The position numbers were made by a program, and so were the translations under genes. A stretch of DNA of 64,000 bases from Lithospermum erythrorhizon. Taxonomy: Eukaryota > Streptophyta > Magnoliopsida > Boraginales > Boraginaceae. The notes under the pieces were generated by a model that saw nothing but the letters and a program-made list of their open reading frames with translations, was not told the origin of the DNA and did no database searches. Below, piece after piece: positions 20,223 to 34,435 of this stretch; the stretch's first letter is position 1, and the number at the start of each line of letters is the position of its first letter. Where the stretch lies: NCBI GenBank assembly GCA_019722365.1, contig JADFUC010001328.1, forward strand, positions 124,001-188,000, given 5' to 3'.

Positions 20223-21500
20223 TCTCATTGAAGAGCAACATCATAACATGCTTATTATACTAGTAAATGGGTTTCATAAAGAGATGAGAGTAAATGAAAA
20301 ACTTAAAATGCAGTTTACCAAAGCCTTGAACCCAACATACTACCAAGTAACAACTGAGAAAATGAATAATTTCGAAACACAAATGATATGTTAATAGCAA
20401 ATGGCATGTAAAGCCAGCAAAGACACAAAAGTAGAACATTATTATTTTAAAACCTCCTATTTCCCTATCACATACATAACTATCCATAGTTTATCAATAA
20501 TATATCAGTAAATGCCAAAGAAGTGAAGAAAATATATGCCAGTCGAAGTAATTCCATGCTGGTATTGTACCCAGAAATGGGGTAATCAAATTATAGATTT
20601 GACAAATATGAAAATTCAAACCTGAATAACAATAATAATAACACACCCCAATGCCAATAAAACGCACCTCGACTAAGAGGGTGAAGGTATAACGCATTGT
20701 ACAACCCATCACCAACAATAAATAGAGGCTAGAGTTGACACAATATGAAGTGCGACAACAATCTACTACTTCACAATAGATAAGAAGTGTAGGTAGTGTA
20801 ACGAGCCATTTTGATTTATTCCATTATATCTAAGAGCCAAATAATATAAAATCTTCGACTCCATATGTCATGGAGAATCAAACCTAAATAGCAAAGACTT
20901 AAAATACCATCACCATATCTATAAATATTAAACTCCAGACTAATCTTTCACGAGACATTACGTGCAACTAAAACAAACGGAAATTAATGCCACATAGGAA
21001 TAGCTTATAACTCGAATTCTCTTAATTTCAAATTTCACACTCAACCGAAGAGCTAATTCATAGCTTTCGATTAATACCAAATCATTGCTTAGAAACATCT
21101 ACAAGTTGATAAATCTGATTGATTATAAATTTAATTCATTGAAACTATATTTAATTATACAAATTCATTCATTCAACGAAATTTTCCGAGTCGATATTAG
21201 CAATGATATAGATTCAAACAAATATTTATTACATGGGTTTTAACAAAAAAAAATCTAATACTACCTTCATCTCAAAATTATTGTGGACTTTAATTTTTAA
21301 TTATCAAAATTAAGCAGAACATAAAATATTTTAATATATTTTTCAGCAAATATTATAGTACAACATACAGAAAAATATTTGATTTGAAAATTTAAATGAA
21401 GTCAGAAAGATATACATAATATAAGATATGCAGATGATTACCTGAGGCACAAGCTTTGGAAATCTGGAAGAACCCCAACCGATTTTGTTAGGGTAGAAAG
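20223..21500 (-). other. 5' UTR exon and long leader intron of ZCCHC10-like gene
   Basis: On the minus strand a leader exon at about 21500-21442 ends GTGCCTCAG|GTAATC, a strong donor, and an acceptor TCAATGAG lies at 20224, 16 nt upstream of the ATG. This implies a leader intron of about 1.2 kb (21441-20224), common in plant housekeeping genes. An alternative is that the leader belongs to an unrelated transcript. Stowaway-like sequence (accttcatctcaaaattatt) sits inside the intron near 21263-21282. Confidence 0.5.
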
Positions 21501-22480
21501 ATGCAGATTTGTTCTCACACCCTATTTCTTATACTATTTCTAATCTTTCTAATACAATAGTAAGGAAATGACTATTTTCTCCCTCAATATAACCTCTTCT
21601 ATGCCTAAAATAAGGGACCAAAATAGTCATTTCAACTCCAACCAAGCACTATTTGGATGTGTCTATAACAGCTCAACTCTAAAAGCACACCCAAACAGGG
21701 AATGACTATCGTGCCCTAAATTAAACTCTCCCCAAATAAAGTACACTTACAAAATAAAGGGGGTTAAAATAATAATTTCACTTAGTTTATTTTACAACAT
21801 CCATAAAGCTGGTCGTCTACTTTTAATTTGATGAACGTATTTATGTAGTCATCGAGGACGGAGTAAGAGGCCATGATCGAACTCCTGATTTAATGGATTA
21901 AAAAGAAAAAGATTCGAACCTGATTTCTGATATTTTTTAGCAGCCAGCAAAAATCCCATGAGTCCAAAATATACCGATTTTACCACTTTTATTTGGAATG
22001 TAATTTTTGTCACATTTTGCATTTTTTTATTTACGCCGATTTTGTCAGATTGTATGTATTTTATTTATATTTTTTGCTGTTGTTTAAGGAACTATACACA
22101 ATATTTACAATAAAATAATGATAAACTCCAAAAAGTTCAAAAAAAATAACATAATAAAATTCAAAACCCAAATATCTAAAAACACGAATAATAATAGCCT
22201 TAAAATGTCTAAATACTAATAATAAATCTAAATATCCAAATACAAGAATAATAAGTTCAATCTCTGTCTAAAGTTCAAAGATAATAATAAATTCCAAACG
22301 CCCAAAATCACCCTTCCATCAATACATACAACTCTCGTAAGAAGCTTCAAAAGTAGAATGAACCAGCCTACAAAATAATAAAAATGGGGATATATTAGTG
22401 TTAAATATAAAAGTAAAAAGAAAAAATACATAATAATTAGGAAGAACATTAATATGAAATTATGAACATGTCTATATGGT
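21501..22480. other. Intergenic AT-rich DNA
   Basis: No gene recognised. A run of short words (aaatatccaaatacaagaataataa and relatives, broken up) at 22140-22260 suggests decayed low-complexity sequence. Confidence 0.4.
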
Positions 22481-22489
22481 TTTCAAACT

Positions 22490-24130
22490 CTCTAACATCT
22501 TCCACAGTAGCCTTCAACCGATCCTGGCTATCCTTAGTTTTTAACTAACTCTGAGCACACACATTACTCGAATCGCTTTCTCTGCTTCAAAAGAAATTTA
22601 TACCAATTCAAAACCCCACCCTACAACGCTTGTCGTATGAATCATGAACTTGGAAGTCACCTAAAACATCTCTAGTAGCATCTTAAATAAAACAGAATAT
22701 CTGCAGAATTATTTTCCACCATTCTAACGCTCAAAAGCCCAGATTTCACAAGGCTCACTAACACGGGCCAATTCACATTTACTCCAAGATTCCTCTACAT
22801 CTAATTCCATTCGAATTTGAATCATCTTTTCACCCTGATTTATCTCTTCATTAACAAATTAGAATTAATTTTCTATCGACTACTTTCTGGGAGGCATATC
22901 GATCCATGTATTCTCGATACAAGACTCTAATTCCAATTTGATTTTGTCAACCATCGCTTTAATTTCACTAATCCTTCCCATAAGATTCTCACCATAACTT
23001 TTGAAGCAAATCAGTACTTAAACTTATATCTAGGGATCAAAGATAAATCGCGAGTAGTTAATTCTGTGATTGTTCCTAACATCAGCATTAATCCAATACT
23101 TTATCACTTTAATTATATCATTTCACCATTTTCTTCAAACAAGCATCATCACTACTTCAGCTTTTATTTTCATATACATCATAACAATTTGTCTGGAAGA
23201 ACGGTGGAAGACGACAAAATTACAAACCAAAAAAATGCCAGTAGACTCATAATCAAACTCTAGAAACTTGACAAATGCTTCAAATTTTTAGCCAATCATT
23301 ACTCGTGAGAAGCATCTGTGAAACATTGCTTCTTCCAAAGTTGAAATGAAATTACAATAACTAGTATCTTCCCTCCTCAACCATTGAAAGCTTTTTGATA
23401 CTTAATTGTTGTCACATCAACGTCAATTCCACTCCAGTCGGCATCACACAAACCCCCTTCCTACACTCAATTTTCCACAACACATTCTGAAATAATACCT
23501 TTGAGAGATGACTAAACTTATAAAGACATCTTTACCTTTCAAAACCAGTGAGGAAAAGAGTTTCAAACCTTCTTTAACAACGGTAATACGAAAGACATCC
23601 GACATGCAAGTATTTATTATTCACAACATTCTCCCAGCCACTCACTGCTTCAAGTAATCTATAGCTCCACTATTTGAAGATGCATTATCAACAGTTACTG
23701 TTAGAATCTTATCAAACCCCCATTCATTCAAACAAGTCTCAATAGCCTTCCCTATTATTTCACCTTTATGACTTTCAATCAAAGAAAAGTTCAAGATTTT
23801 TTTCTTAAGGTTCCAATTATCAACATAATGAGCAACAAAACCAAGTAACTAATATTCCTCAATCAAGTCCAACCATCTGTGAAGCAAGCACAACCTCTCG
23901 ATCTTTAAGCAACTCTTTTTCAACACATGCTTTTCCTTTCATACAATCTAAAAACAATCGCTGAAGAATGTGAGATTCTACAGGCGGTGAAACCAGTTCA
24001 ATAGTCCAACAAACTCCTGCAAATCCTTCTTCAACAAAATTAAATGATAACCTAACAACTATATGCATATTGCATGTTAACCCCAAGCTCAATATCAAGT
24101 GGCTTTAGTCTTTGTATCAACTATAACGAT
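22490..24130 (-). pseudogene. hAT transposase remnant (RICESLEEPER type)
   Basis: On the minus strand, 23880-23640 translates across small breaks to LLGFVAHYVDNWNLKKKILNF, then SHKGEIIGKAIETCLNEWGF and TVTVDNASSNSGAIDYLK. This is the catalytic-core region of plant hAT transposases and of the domesticated RICESLEEPER proteins. Lower coordinates (22900-22550) hold weaker matches, for example LYREYMDRYASQK and a decayed dimerisation region with NNSAD. Stops and frameshifts throughout show that it is dead. The N-terminal BED finger, expected above 24130, was not recognised. Confidence 0.65.
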
Positions 24131-24779
24131 CCATCACTTTGTTTGATGATAACCATGAATCTCGCCGATTTTTATCTTTATGTTAACAATGTTCTATTCC
24201 ACCTTTGTTCAGGGATGGACACCTCGTGGACATGATTATTTTAAAGATCCAGCCCATGTTTCATTATTAGTATCACCGCATAAGTTTTCAAGCAACATCT
24301 TGTTTTTATTCCCAATTTCCTCAAATGTAAGCCACAAATTGTATCAGCTTCCATCATCCTTGAACACCACTTCCACCAAAGACTAGTTAAAGATCAGTCC
24401 TAACTTTGTCTTATAAGAGGTTCAAGGAGGTTGCAATTAGTGTGCGACGCTTTCTAGCAGTATGCTAGTTATGGGACTTACAACTCTGTAGACCGTCGAA
24501 GCCGACTCCATCATCCAACCCATTGTTCTGCAACATGTCCCATGAACTTAGTTTCACCTATGCCAATGCAGAAACGATCTAGACGGTTCACCCATAATAT
24601 TCCTATCAATAAAATTACATTCACGTCAAACGTAACATGGAGGTACAAATTGCTCACAAATTCAACGGTGAGCTTCAAAGTCAGAACCAAATAATCGTTA
24701 AATACCGTTTAAAGACTATACTGGTAAAAGTTACTTCATGCTTTTGAAATGAACATGAGGCATTTAACTGCATTGCATT

Positions 24780-25380
24780 ATTCACAAATAATTAACTAAA
24801 CAAGTGAAGTTAGCAAACTAAAAATTAATACAAATAATAAACATTAACAAAACAAATTAATAAACCGAATTTAATTACTTTAAATTAAACAAATAATAAA
24901 ACTAAAAATAATAAAAATAATAAAACATTAATAAACAAATTAATAAAAATAATAAATAATAAACATTAATAAATAAATTAATAAACTGAATAAATAATAA
25001 CTTTTAAATTAATACAAATACCAACTAACCGCTAATAAACTAAAATTAATACAAATAATAAACATTAACAAACAAATTAATAAACTGAAATAATAACTTA
25101 AAATTAATACAAATAAACTGTAAATTAATATTAAATAATAAACATTAATAAAACAAATTAATAAACTCAAATAATAACTTTAAATTAATACAAATAATTA
25201 ACCAATCGCTGAAGAAATTAAAATTAATAAATAATAAAATTAATAAACAAATTAATAAACTGAAATAATAACTTAAAAATTAATAAACCCGATATTACAC
25301 AAATTAATAAACTAAAATTAATAAACAAATTAAATAAAAACAAAATTTGAAATAATAAATAAAAAATAATAAATATTTAG
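24780..25380. repeat. AT-rich tandem-like repeat, unit about 55-60 bp
   Basis: Words recur in the same order: ttaatacaaataataaac, attaataaacaaatt, aataaactgaaataataac. Four or five loosely periodic, diverged copies can be followed between 24800 and 25300. It lies next to the hAT remnant and may be part of its subterminal region. Confidence 0.6.
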
Positions 25381-28300
25381 CCATTAACTTAAAATTGAGA
25401 TTAATAACACCTTACAAAGGGCCTTTAGTGTTTGAACCCGCACAGTGTGTGGTGTCAATCTGAACTACATGGGGTGTAACGGTTACTAATTCTGCTTAGT
25501 ATTGAACAATTTAACCTAGCTTTGGGGGAGAATTATTATATATGATTTTAAAATACGTTAACAATGCCACAATGTTAATACTAATATTTTATAATTTTAT
25601 TTTAAAAATAATAATGAATCGGACTGACTGCCCAATCCGTCCGTCTGCATCGATAACCCATCCGGTCCGGTTCATTCAACATCGCTTAAAACCTATTTTT
25701 ATCCAAAATCAATGACTGCACCTGACATTTACTAACTTTGATTTTATCCGAAATTCCAATCAAGCCCTAGTAGACGCCATGGGATTAACCGTAGTCGCAT
25801 TTCATATGTAACGGCATGTATACAAACTATACTGCTAATAAACTGCATTTAAAGCTGATTCCCAAGGCCCAATTACTTAAGCTCGATAAATGACACGCAC
25901 AGAAAATCCAGCAGGATAATGTAAGAAATACTCAGGTTTTTGAGGAAAGATTCGATCAATCATCCCCAATTATCGAGAGGTTAAAAGCATTTATGAGAAA
26001 CTTTCTTGCTTTTCATTTGATGAAGTCACCAAATTAGATGTAATTATTACCTTGTACAATGTAAAAGCCAAACACTACGGTTCATTCATCTTTGCATTTC
26101 ATGAGTAAGGCAAAGAATGTCATTTGATAATGCGTATTAGTCAAGAACTTATCATGCAAACAAAGTTGCCCAATTAGGTCAAAACACCTAAGTATCACAT
26201 GCTCCCCGTTATAAGCAGCTATAGAATCTATCCCCCGCTGTGCTGATGACTATTTTCCACTTATACCTGTGACTCAAAGGTGATGATCTGAGCCGCAGAC
26301 AAGAAATTAACACGGCATCACCATAGCATTTGAAAGTTTATATCCTATGATGTTAGAAGACTTTGAATCTTACGATTTGTATTGGCTATCGATGAACGAT
26401 CCTATATAATTCGAGTACTACAGCACAACGGCCGGTAGCTCAAGCAATGTACACCTCCCACCGCTTTGGTTACGCATTTAAATATTGACGCTGTCTACAC
26501 CGATATCCGGACCTAAACAACCCCGGCAACGATATCGATGGCTATTTGGTAACCTTTAATTGGTGTTTTCCTCAGTTGTTACGTGCATGGCGATGCCAAG
26601 GTTAGTTAACTGAATTTGCGGGTTATGTTGTTTGGGAATGTTTAAATGACTCTCCCACTTAAGGAAAATTTATCCGACATGTCAGTAGTGCGACAACATG
26701 CATACCGGCCAAGATCAAACTGACTTTGTTCGATTAGGAACAGGCAAAAAGCAGGTTTATGTTAATTAAGACGTAGGTTTTTACCGAACGAACATGGATA
26801 TAGGAAACAACTTCAATGTTTGATTTCGAAATGTAAGCACCTGGACCTCCCATTTTAACTATCAGGTATTTGAGGCGGGAACTGGTAAATTTACTGTGTA
26901 TGGAAATCAAGTCTAAAAATCGCCTGTGAGTTTTGTAAGTCATTTCAAGCCACTTATTTGGCGATTTAATTGCCGACATTTCATATCAAGAAAAATATCA
27001 CCGAAAGTTATCTATCACATTATTAGGTACAGCGGTACAAAGATACAGAGAATTCGAGGAAGGACTCGATACAATCGAAATAAGAGAAGAATCGAGACCA
27101 GAAAAGATGGACGCAAAACATGAATCAGCGAGGCACTAGTAGAAGCGAGAAAGCTTTTCTGCCGACAGATTGGCTAAGGTTCTTTGTTATTCATCAAACA
27201 CCTAGGCAAGTCTAGTTTCGTTAAAGATCCAAAGATAAAGCGCGTTATTTATCATTAACTCATGGAGAACTTGATTCCAATGGCATCATTCTACCCATGA
27301 GGTACGTAACAATTACAAGTTTACAAGCTATTCCTTCCAAGACTATTTGCAGTTAGCTGACGGGATCCCCGATAAATTACCACCCCATGTCGTAAAATTG
27401 TCGAGATCTTTGTGAGCTAGAATGTATTTTTTTCACCGCCTTTTATATTATTACGCATCGACGTTCATTTAGTTGAGAAAGAGTTGAAGAATTTTAATCT
27501 TTGTTGATTTGACTTTGAAAAGGTAAATGAAAGCTCAAAGGATATGTCAAAAAAATGTAAGTCAATTAGAAAAGGTATCGGTAGGTACTTGATGAAAGGT
27601 TGAATTTTGTGAATCAGTATATGACAAATTTAGAGAATGACAGTCTTCCAGCATCACGCCAGAATCTGGTAAAGTTGAAAGAATATGGTAGCGAATTGAT
27701 AACAGAAGGATCAAGTTGGAATGCCGCACTCTGCAATTCAAACAACACATGAGGTTAGATTATATGCTGACATGCATAAAGTACTACTTGACGAAGACAA
27801 TCCAGCAAGGAAGGTCACATGAGCAAGAACGATTTAGTTTTTCCTCGTTTGAAAATCATGTATTAAATAGTTGGGTAAATTAACTTTATTCTTATACTCA
27901 TCAAATCTGGGCTTATCAAGGGTCCTGCCAGAGCACGCTTTTTGTATAGTCTTACATCATGAAATGGTACACATTCTACACCAGCAACAATGAAAGAGGT
28001 CTGAAAGTAATGCTGAGTCATACTGAAATAGGAATGCAATCACAAAATGTTAAAGACATAAACCCGATATATGAAGAATAGTTTCTAAGGCACATTGAAC
28101 ATATACGGGAGTCAATTAAGGTCATTCAAGTTCGTATTCGGTCAGATGGGTAGACAACACGAAACCAAGTTGGATGAATCAAGCCAGGTGAGCAGACTAT
28201 CAGTATCAGTTCAAAAAGATGACCTATTTATAATGTTTCAAATGTTAACCAAATATTTTAAGTTAAGGATCCAAATAGTTTTAAATGGTCCATTGTTCTT

Positions 28301-30780
28301 TCTTTTCTAACAGTTTAATGAATATAACCGAGAACATTGAAGAAGATTTATGTCAAGAATTTAATCTGGCCAGAGGAGTTGGGATTCACTTATATTACAT
28401 CAACGAAAGTGCTTTTTGGCAAAGAACTGATCATAACTAGGTATTTGGATGACCATAGCCTGTGGGAAATACATAGATTGTCAATTTCGTAGTAAAGAAA
28501 CGAGAAAAAAAATAAAGGAATATTTATTATGTCAACCAACTATGTTTTTATAATATATTACCTTTTGACTGTTTACATATTTTGTCTGAGATTACGGGAG
28601 ACTCAGATTTCTAATATCGATGCCGCTATGCATGCTAAATACGATGATGCTGATGTCAAGCTGACACTATCTCAAAAGAATGTTACGAAGAAAGCATGAA
28701 CTTATTTTTGAAACTCTCCTAAGAGATATAATAAATTGGCGTTACAAAAAAGTCAGAAATGATTTGCAAAAAGAGGCCCGAGGGCAAAGATCAAGGTACT
28801 CAGATTTGCACTTATGTAGTATTGTATACTAATTGTTATTTTATATAAAGCAGCTTGAGGAATCAATTCACAAAGCGCAAAAATAAAGAGTGTGCTTGCC
28901 AAGATCGCTTAAGCATGTCATTAACAAATTGCAAAGTCTACTTTACATTCAATATATTTACTTATTATACACATTTTAAATAAATTCTTAAATAATTTTG
29001 TTTACCTTAAAATCAATGTAGAAAGACAAATTGAAATGAGCTGTTGGGACAAAGACTAATGTCATGGCGAGTTCGAAAGTTCTCAAAGATGAAAATCTAA
29101 GATATATGAAAGATAGTTGGACAAAGTGAAAGAAAAGCTTAAATCGATCTATCTAATTTAAGATTTATATTTTATGTGAATACTAAACGCATAATCAAGC
29201 AGAGGCGGTTAACACACCTACAAACGTAGTTAATTGTTTTATCGTGGTCCAACCATAGTAAAGCTTACGGGTTAGCGAGTACTACAGACGAAGTACTTAC
29301 ATCCGGCCGGCAACGAAGACCCATTTTGAAAGAGACGTAGATTCATCTCAAAATCCTTTATAAGGTCCATGAATTAAAAATAAATGGTGATGGAAATGCA
29401 AATATAAGTTACAATAATCGGAAAGATCATGAATTTGAAGCGTACGCCACAACGTAACAAATTGGGATTGGGAAGAATTAAGACTTTTACTTCACAAGTT
29501 TCTCTTAATACTCAAGAACGGGTAGGAAGCTGCCCTACGCTTGGGGTCCCGATTTGATCCTTGCAGGTATTTCTTTACTTTCTTTTTATTGGAGAGAGGA
29601 AGTATCGGATATCAGAATCATTTAGTCATGATAACTGCTATTTTGGGGGTACTAAAGAGTTCTCTTTAAATTATTAAGTATCATATGATAAGACAGTAGT
29701 CAATTTATATATAAAGATTACATATCATGGGGATTATAGGAGTATGAAGTTATTTATATAATAAGCTATCAGGATATTGTGGACTATATACATAAGTTAT
29801 CTATACATGAAGATCGGTGATATCGCGGGACTATACATATGAGCATATATGAGTAGTCAAGTTAAACTAATAAGTCACGTTTATAATGATTTTTCTTAGG
29901 CGGTAGTCTTTGTGATATGCCCATGGATTCACCATCGATTGTATTAGCCCATTAGTATTTGGTGAAAGAGACGTAAAATTCACACATCCAATCGAAACCC
30001 CATCAAGTTAGAAATTGTTTAAAGAGATCGTCACGGCCATGGGCGCACATATTTACCATGTTCTATCGGTTTAGGCAGATTACTATTATTACCAGTACAT
30101 TTGTCAGATTGCTTAATACATTGGCTTCCTACAGTAAGTACACAAAAAATAAAATTATATGATTAATCATGAATTTTAACATATAATTAATATTATTCAT
30201 AATTAAAACAAACCGATTTTTCAAAGCCTCATGATCTAACGATGTTCACTATAAAAGTGAAGAAAGTTTCTAAATGTTCAACTGTCGCCCAGCTATTCAA
30301 AGGAAAGTTTCAAAGATACGCCAAGAGGGCGACGTCACCATCGCATGCTTTGATTGTGAGCTTCATGCTTTGCATAATAGAAGCATTCATTCAAGTTCAA
30401 ATGCCCGAGTCGTTCGGGGCGAAGCTTTTACGTTGATCACAAGTTTATTGATTAACGCGAAGAAAGGATAATACGTGATTGCTGTCATACCACTATATGC
30501 ATTTACATAAAGTAACGTATAAAAATATCTACCACTAAATATTTCACAGATTTTTTAACAATATATAATTATTAATATATTTTCTATTAAAATAGATTTC
30601 ATATTGGACAAGTAGATGGGTTGATGATTTGCAACATATAATCAAGGATGTTAAGAGGTTCTCATTTATCTCTCCACATAGGTCAGAATAACCCGCTACT
30701 TAACAAAAAAATATTTTAAATTTCTACCATGATTTTAATCTCTTTACGTGATAAATAATTGATGATAATATTATTATTGC
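25381..30780. other. Unrecognised 5.4 kb stretch
   Basis: No open frame exceeds about 80 codons and no protein family was recognised on either strand. Composition differs from the AT-rich neighbours, and short coding-like pieces appear, for example around 27690-27800 and 28610-28680 on the plus strand, each ended by stops. An old inactivated transposon is the simplest reading. Near 25620-25680 a gtccgtc/ggtccggttc-rich patch resembles the ends of hAT-type elements. Confidence 0.3.
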
Positions 30781-33190
30781 AAAATGAAATAATTACATTT
30801 ATAATTTAGAGTTTTTTATGGAATATTTTATCTTTTGGGAATCGGGTTCGTGGAGATTTAAATATTTATAAACTAGAGAAATTAACGTAAACCTAACGAC
30901 TCTAGTTTTTAAATATCTAGTCAGTGTTTATCTTTCCATATCACTATCAAACACTTCATCATCTTCTTCTTTTCATGGAGCTGGCCGAATATTCAATTCT
31001 CGCCTCCTTAAAAATATCATTTTCCATTTCTCTCTTCGATTGCCGTCAAACTCAAGACGTAATAGAATATCTTTCCTTAATTATTCTCTTCGAAGTAATG
31101 TGATTTAAAGTTCAAGTCTTTTCGAGATATTTCTGGTTTTGACATGGTTGACTTTAGTTGACTTTTTCATAATTCAATTTTATGATGAATCTTAGTTGAA
31201 CACGGGTTCCAAGGATTTATTATGTTGATTACCCGGTGATTGTATTGCTTGTTATTAGTATATGTGTTGACTTGTGTTTTCAATGAATTTTTCTTCAAGT
31301 GATATTTTTCTAAGACTTTTAAACAGCAGAAGTTATGACCTTTATTATAGTATCATGAGCATTAAATCAACATTTAAAATCGACAGCGCAATGCGTCAAA
31401 AAGTTGTTAATTCCCAAGTTGAAGAATTCTATACTCTTAAGAGGCTATATCATGACCAGCTGACACCAAAATGATTTATAAGTTGGATTTGTACCATTAA
31501 GCAATCGATGGAATTACAGTGATCGACGTACAAGGTCCGATGATTATAATCGATAAATATCCGTCATGTTAATCATGAGATGGGCTTCCAAGAGTCGTGT
31601 TACGATTCTAGAATGCATGAAGAGGGTCTCATTATAATTTCAAAGCATAGCGCTGATCATGAAAAGTGGGTAGCTACCGCGATCAGGTTCAAGGAGGTTT
31701 TTGGTAGTTGAAGCAGAGAAGTAAAGATATCTCACTGGGTGTTACTTAATGCATTTTACTTTTAAATTGCGTGAACACGCGTTGAGCATGACATGGTGAA
31801 CGAGGCTTATATGATGTGATTAATGTGGAGGTCACATGTTATTGTGGTTATATCATTGAGAACATGATTACATGAATTTATACGACATGCTGATTATATT
31901 ACGTGTCACAAGATTATGTGTGAATAGTCAACTCCTAATTTATATTGATTGGCCTTTGGCTTTCAAGACTTATGATTTCGTATCTTCTCGGCGATCATGC
32001 TTAATCCTTAATGAATATGGTAGATGCTTGGGCTTGGTGCTGGGCTGATATCATTGTGAGCAGAAAGTAGCTTCAAGTATCGGTATGCTGGACGGTTGTG
32101 AAATATGCATGACTCGCGACTCGCATCGATCAATTCGCGTCGACGATTAAAGCGACTCCTTCCTCGCAAAGATACGCGATTTACATGCGTTTTATACTTA
32201 GCGATAAGCGTTTGCCTTATACTTAGTGTATAAGGCGCGCCATACTTCAAATAAGATAAGGCCTCATACCTCTGCATAAGAAGTTTTATGTGTGGCAGAG
32301 CAAGGTCATAGATTTAATAGACGAGCGACAAAGTGTCTTGATAACTCGTGTGTGTATAATCAAGGGCGTGCTCATACTTTGGGCAGATAAGTTGCTGCTT
32401 TGGCCTTTATACCGCTTGGGAGGGTTAAAAAGATTATCGATTAGTCTATCCTCTTGCGTATGTAACGAGTATACATTGGCGACGCACGTATACCCATGTG
32501 GATACGGTAGACAAGTGAGGTTCAATGACTGTAGTTTTAGTCAGTTGGCCAGGCCCATTGATTTCCTTTCTGCAATCACAAGGTTTGCTGAGACCTTCTA
32601 TTATATCTTCACGCATTATGCCCAGATTTCAGTGAATTACACAGATGACCTTTTAGGTAGTCATGGATATATGTGTATTTTATTCATATTTGACTATATA
32701 TCACCACTCATTCCGTACGGTAAGTCTTCACCCCGCGTTATGCCTCACTGTGCTTCCCGCGCTACACCCCTTCGCATCGCTTACTCATCAGGCCAGTCAG
32801 ACAAATGTTCACAGACCGCTCGAGAGTGCTTTGTCTGTTGCCAGCGAGCATCTAGCAGATCCTCACACCACTTCAATGCCAGTCATCAACCATTCCTGAT
32901 CAGTTGTATTTTCCTTGAAACTGCCATTTTATCTGTGATTACAAGACGATTATCTCTCGTCAGAATTTTCATTTATTACTTTTATTTTTTTGGGATGGAC
33001 GTCAGGCATATATATATGGGTTTGCTGGGTTGATATCACCGATGGATTATAAATTTTAAAAACTGCTTTGATTTGGGAAACTGATCACATCACATTTGTG
33101 ATTTAAACGCACTGTGTTTTAAACCCAGCTCATTCACTCATTTATGACTCGGTGTTCCGGATTTTAATGACTCACTCAGCAATGACCAAG
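30780..33190 (+). mobile_element. Possible long LTR of a Ty3-gypsy-type element
   Basis: The sequence has the general look of long gypsy LTRs: an A/T-rich start, a ggagctggccg patch followed by a pyrimidine-rich leader near 30960-31040, gttgactttagttgactt near 31148-31165, and a block near 33110-33180 with cagctcattcactcattt. I cannot identify clean TG..CA ends, a primer binding site or pol. A 247-codon frame at 32290-33033 falls inside it without recognisable domains. The assignment is impression-level. Confidence 0.3.
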
Positions 33191-33510
33191 TAATAAAGAG
33201 ACAAAGTAAATACAGATACTATGTCGTGGATATAATACAAAAACAATGAGGGTCTCTGACTATCTCATCTAGCACCATATAATAAGCAAGGCCGCCTACT
33301 ATAATTTATTTTAAATTAACTAGTAGTACTCTTCATACTATCTATGAGAAGTTGAGTTTTTGGTTATGTAATGTTATTCAACAATGTGAATTAAAGCGCT
33401 GATCGCCATCAACAATTAAAAGCACGATTACATAAGAGACAAAGGACCTAGTGATGGCCATATCACTATTCTAACGTGGATATGACATGTAAATCAACAA
33501 GAGTCATTTG

Positions 33511-33514
<4 letters not shown>

Positions 33515-33569
<55 letters not shown>
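33515..33569. repeat. (TA)n microsatellite
   Basis: About 27 uninterrupted TA dinucleotides, the longest simple repeat in the window and likely polymorphic. Confidence 0.97.
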
Positions 33570-33572
<3 letters not shown>

Positions 33573-34260
33573 CTAGTTTTTATTATTTCTCATTATATTA
33601 TTATTATAGTATTGCGAATGCATATCACAAGCACTAAAACAAAGTATTATAAATAAGAAAGATGTTGACCTTAATCATTGCTGAAGATAGTATTGCTTAT
33701 ATTTTTTTGCACACACTTGTTAATGCTATATCTGTGCTAGATAACTCTTTGCTAATGATCGTATTCAAAGTGTCCGCTAGGACGAGAGCGCAACATATCA
33801 GAATTTTGCCCGCCATGACAGTGATATCTTGTGAACTAATAAAGACAGTCTTTCTTTAGTCATCTTTTAATACTGGATTTCGATATTAGATCGTAGATAT
33901 CGAACTCATACCATGTGATGATAACTTTTTTTTTCTTTTCTTATTCTGTCGTCATTGCTCTATTATCTTAATGATAACTACCTAGTCCTAGTTATCATGT
34001 GGCTATGTACACACAGTATCTCAAGAACATCTAGATAGAGAATTTGAGGAGCTTACTGATATATATACATTTGATATACATTCACTTGACATTAATATAC
34101 ATTTAAAATAATGCATACACAGTACATTTGAATTAGTTCAAGCTTGTTTGACATGCTTTTTCAATAAAATAAGTCAGTAATTGGTGATTTATAAAATATT
34201 TTGAATTTGTTTTTTGTATTAATTCTTGTCTTTGTGTTTGTTTATAAGAAATGTCTATAA
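33570..34260. other. Intergenic DNA, nothing recognised
   Basis: AT-rich spacer. The 65-codon frame at 33662-33859 has no recognised homology. Confidence 0.4.
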
Positions 34261-34265
34261 TAAGA

Positions 34266-34435
34266 AAAGCGATTATAAATTATTAACTTAGAGAGGCGGC
34301 TTCAAGTGTTATGCAGGTTGGTTAACTTAGAGGGTTTGTGCTTGAGTTAAAACACTTAGATGGCCTTACTATTATAATGGCATTTTTGTGTCTCTTTTAG
34401 TGCTTTTTGAAGTGCCCTCTAAGTGTTTTTTTGTA
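34266..34435. mobile_element. CACTA-like transposon end or MITE
   Basis: The complement of the right edge reads CTACTACAAAAAAACACTTA, close to the CACTACAAAAAA termini of plant CACTA elements. Inside are repeats of the form cttagagg / cttagatgg / ctctaagtg (34287-34296, 34326-34335, 34357-34363, 34416-34424), looking like a subterminal array. No left end was located. Confidence 0.4.

Noticed and set aside
32290..33033. 247-codon open frame on the plus strand
   Set aside because: Longest frame outside recognised genes, but no domain, signal or codon pattern is apparent, and it lies in a stretch resembling a long LTR.
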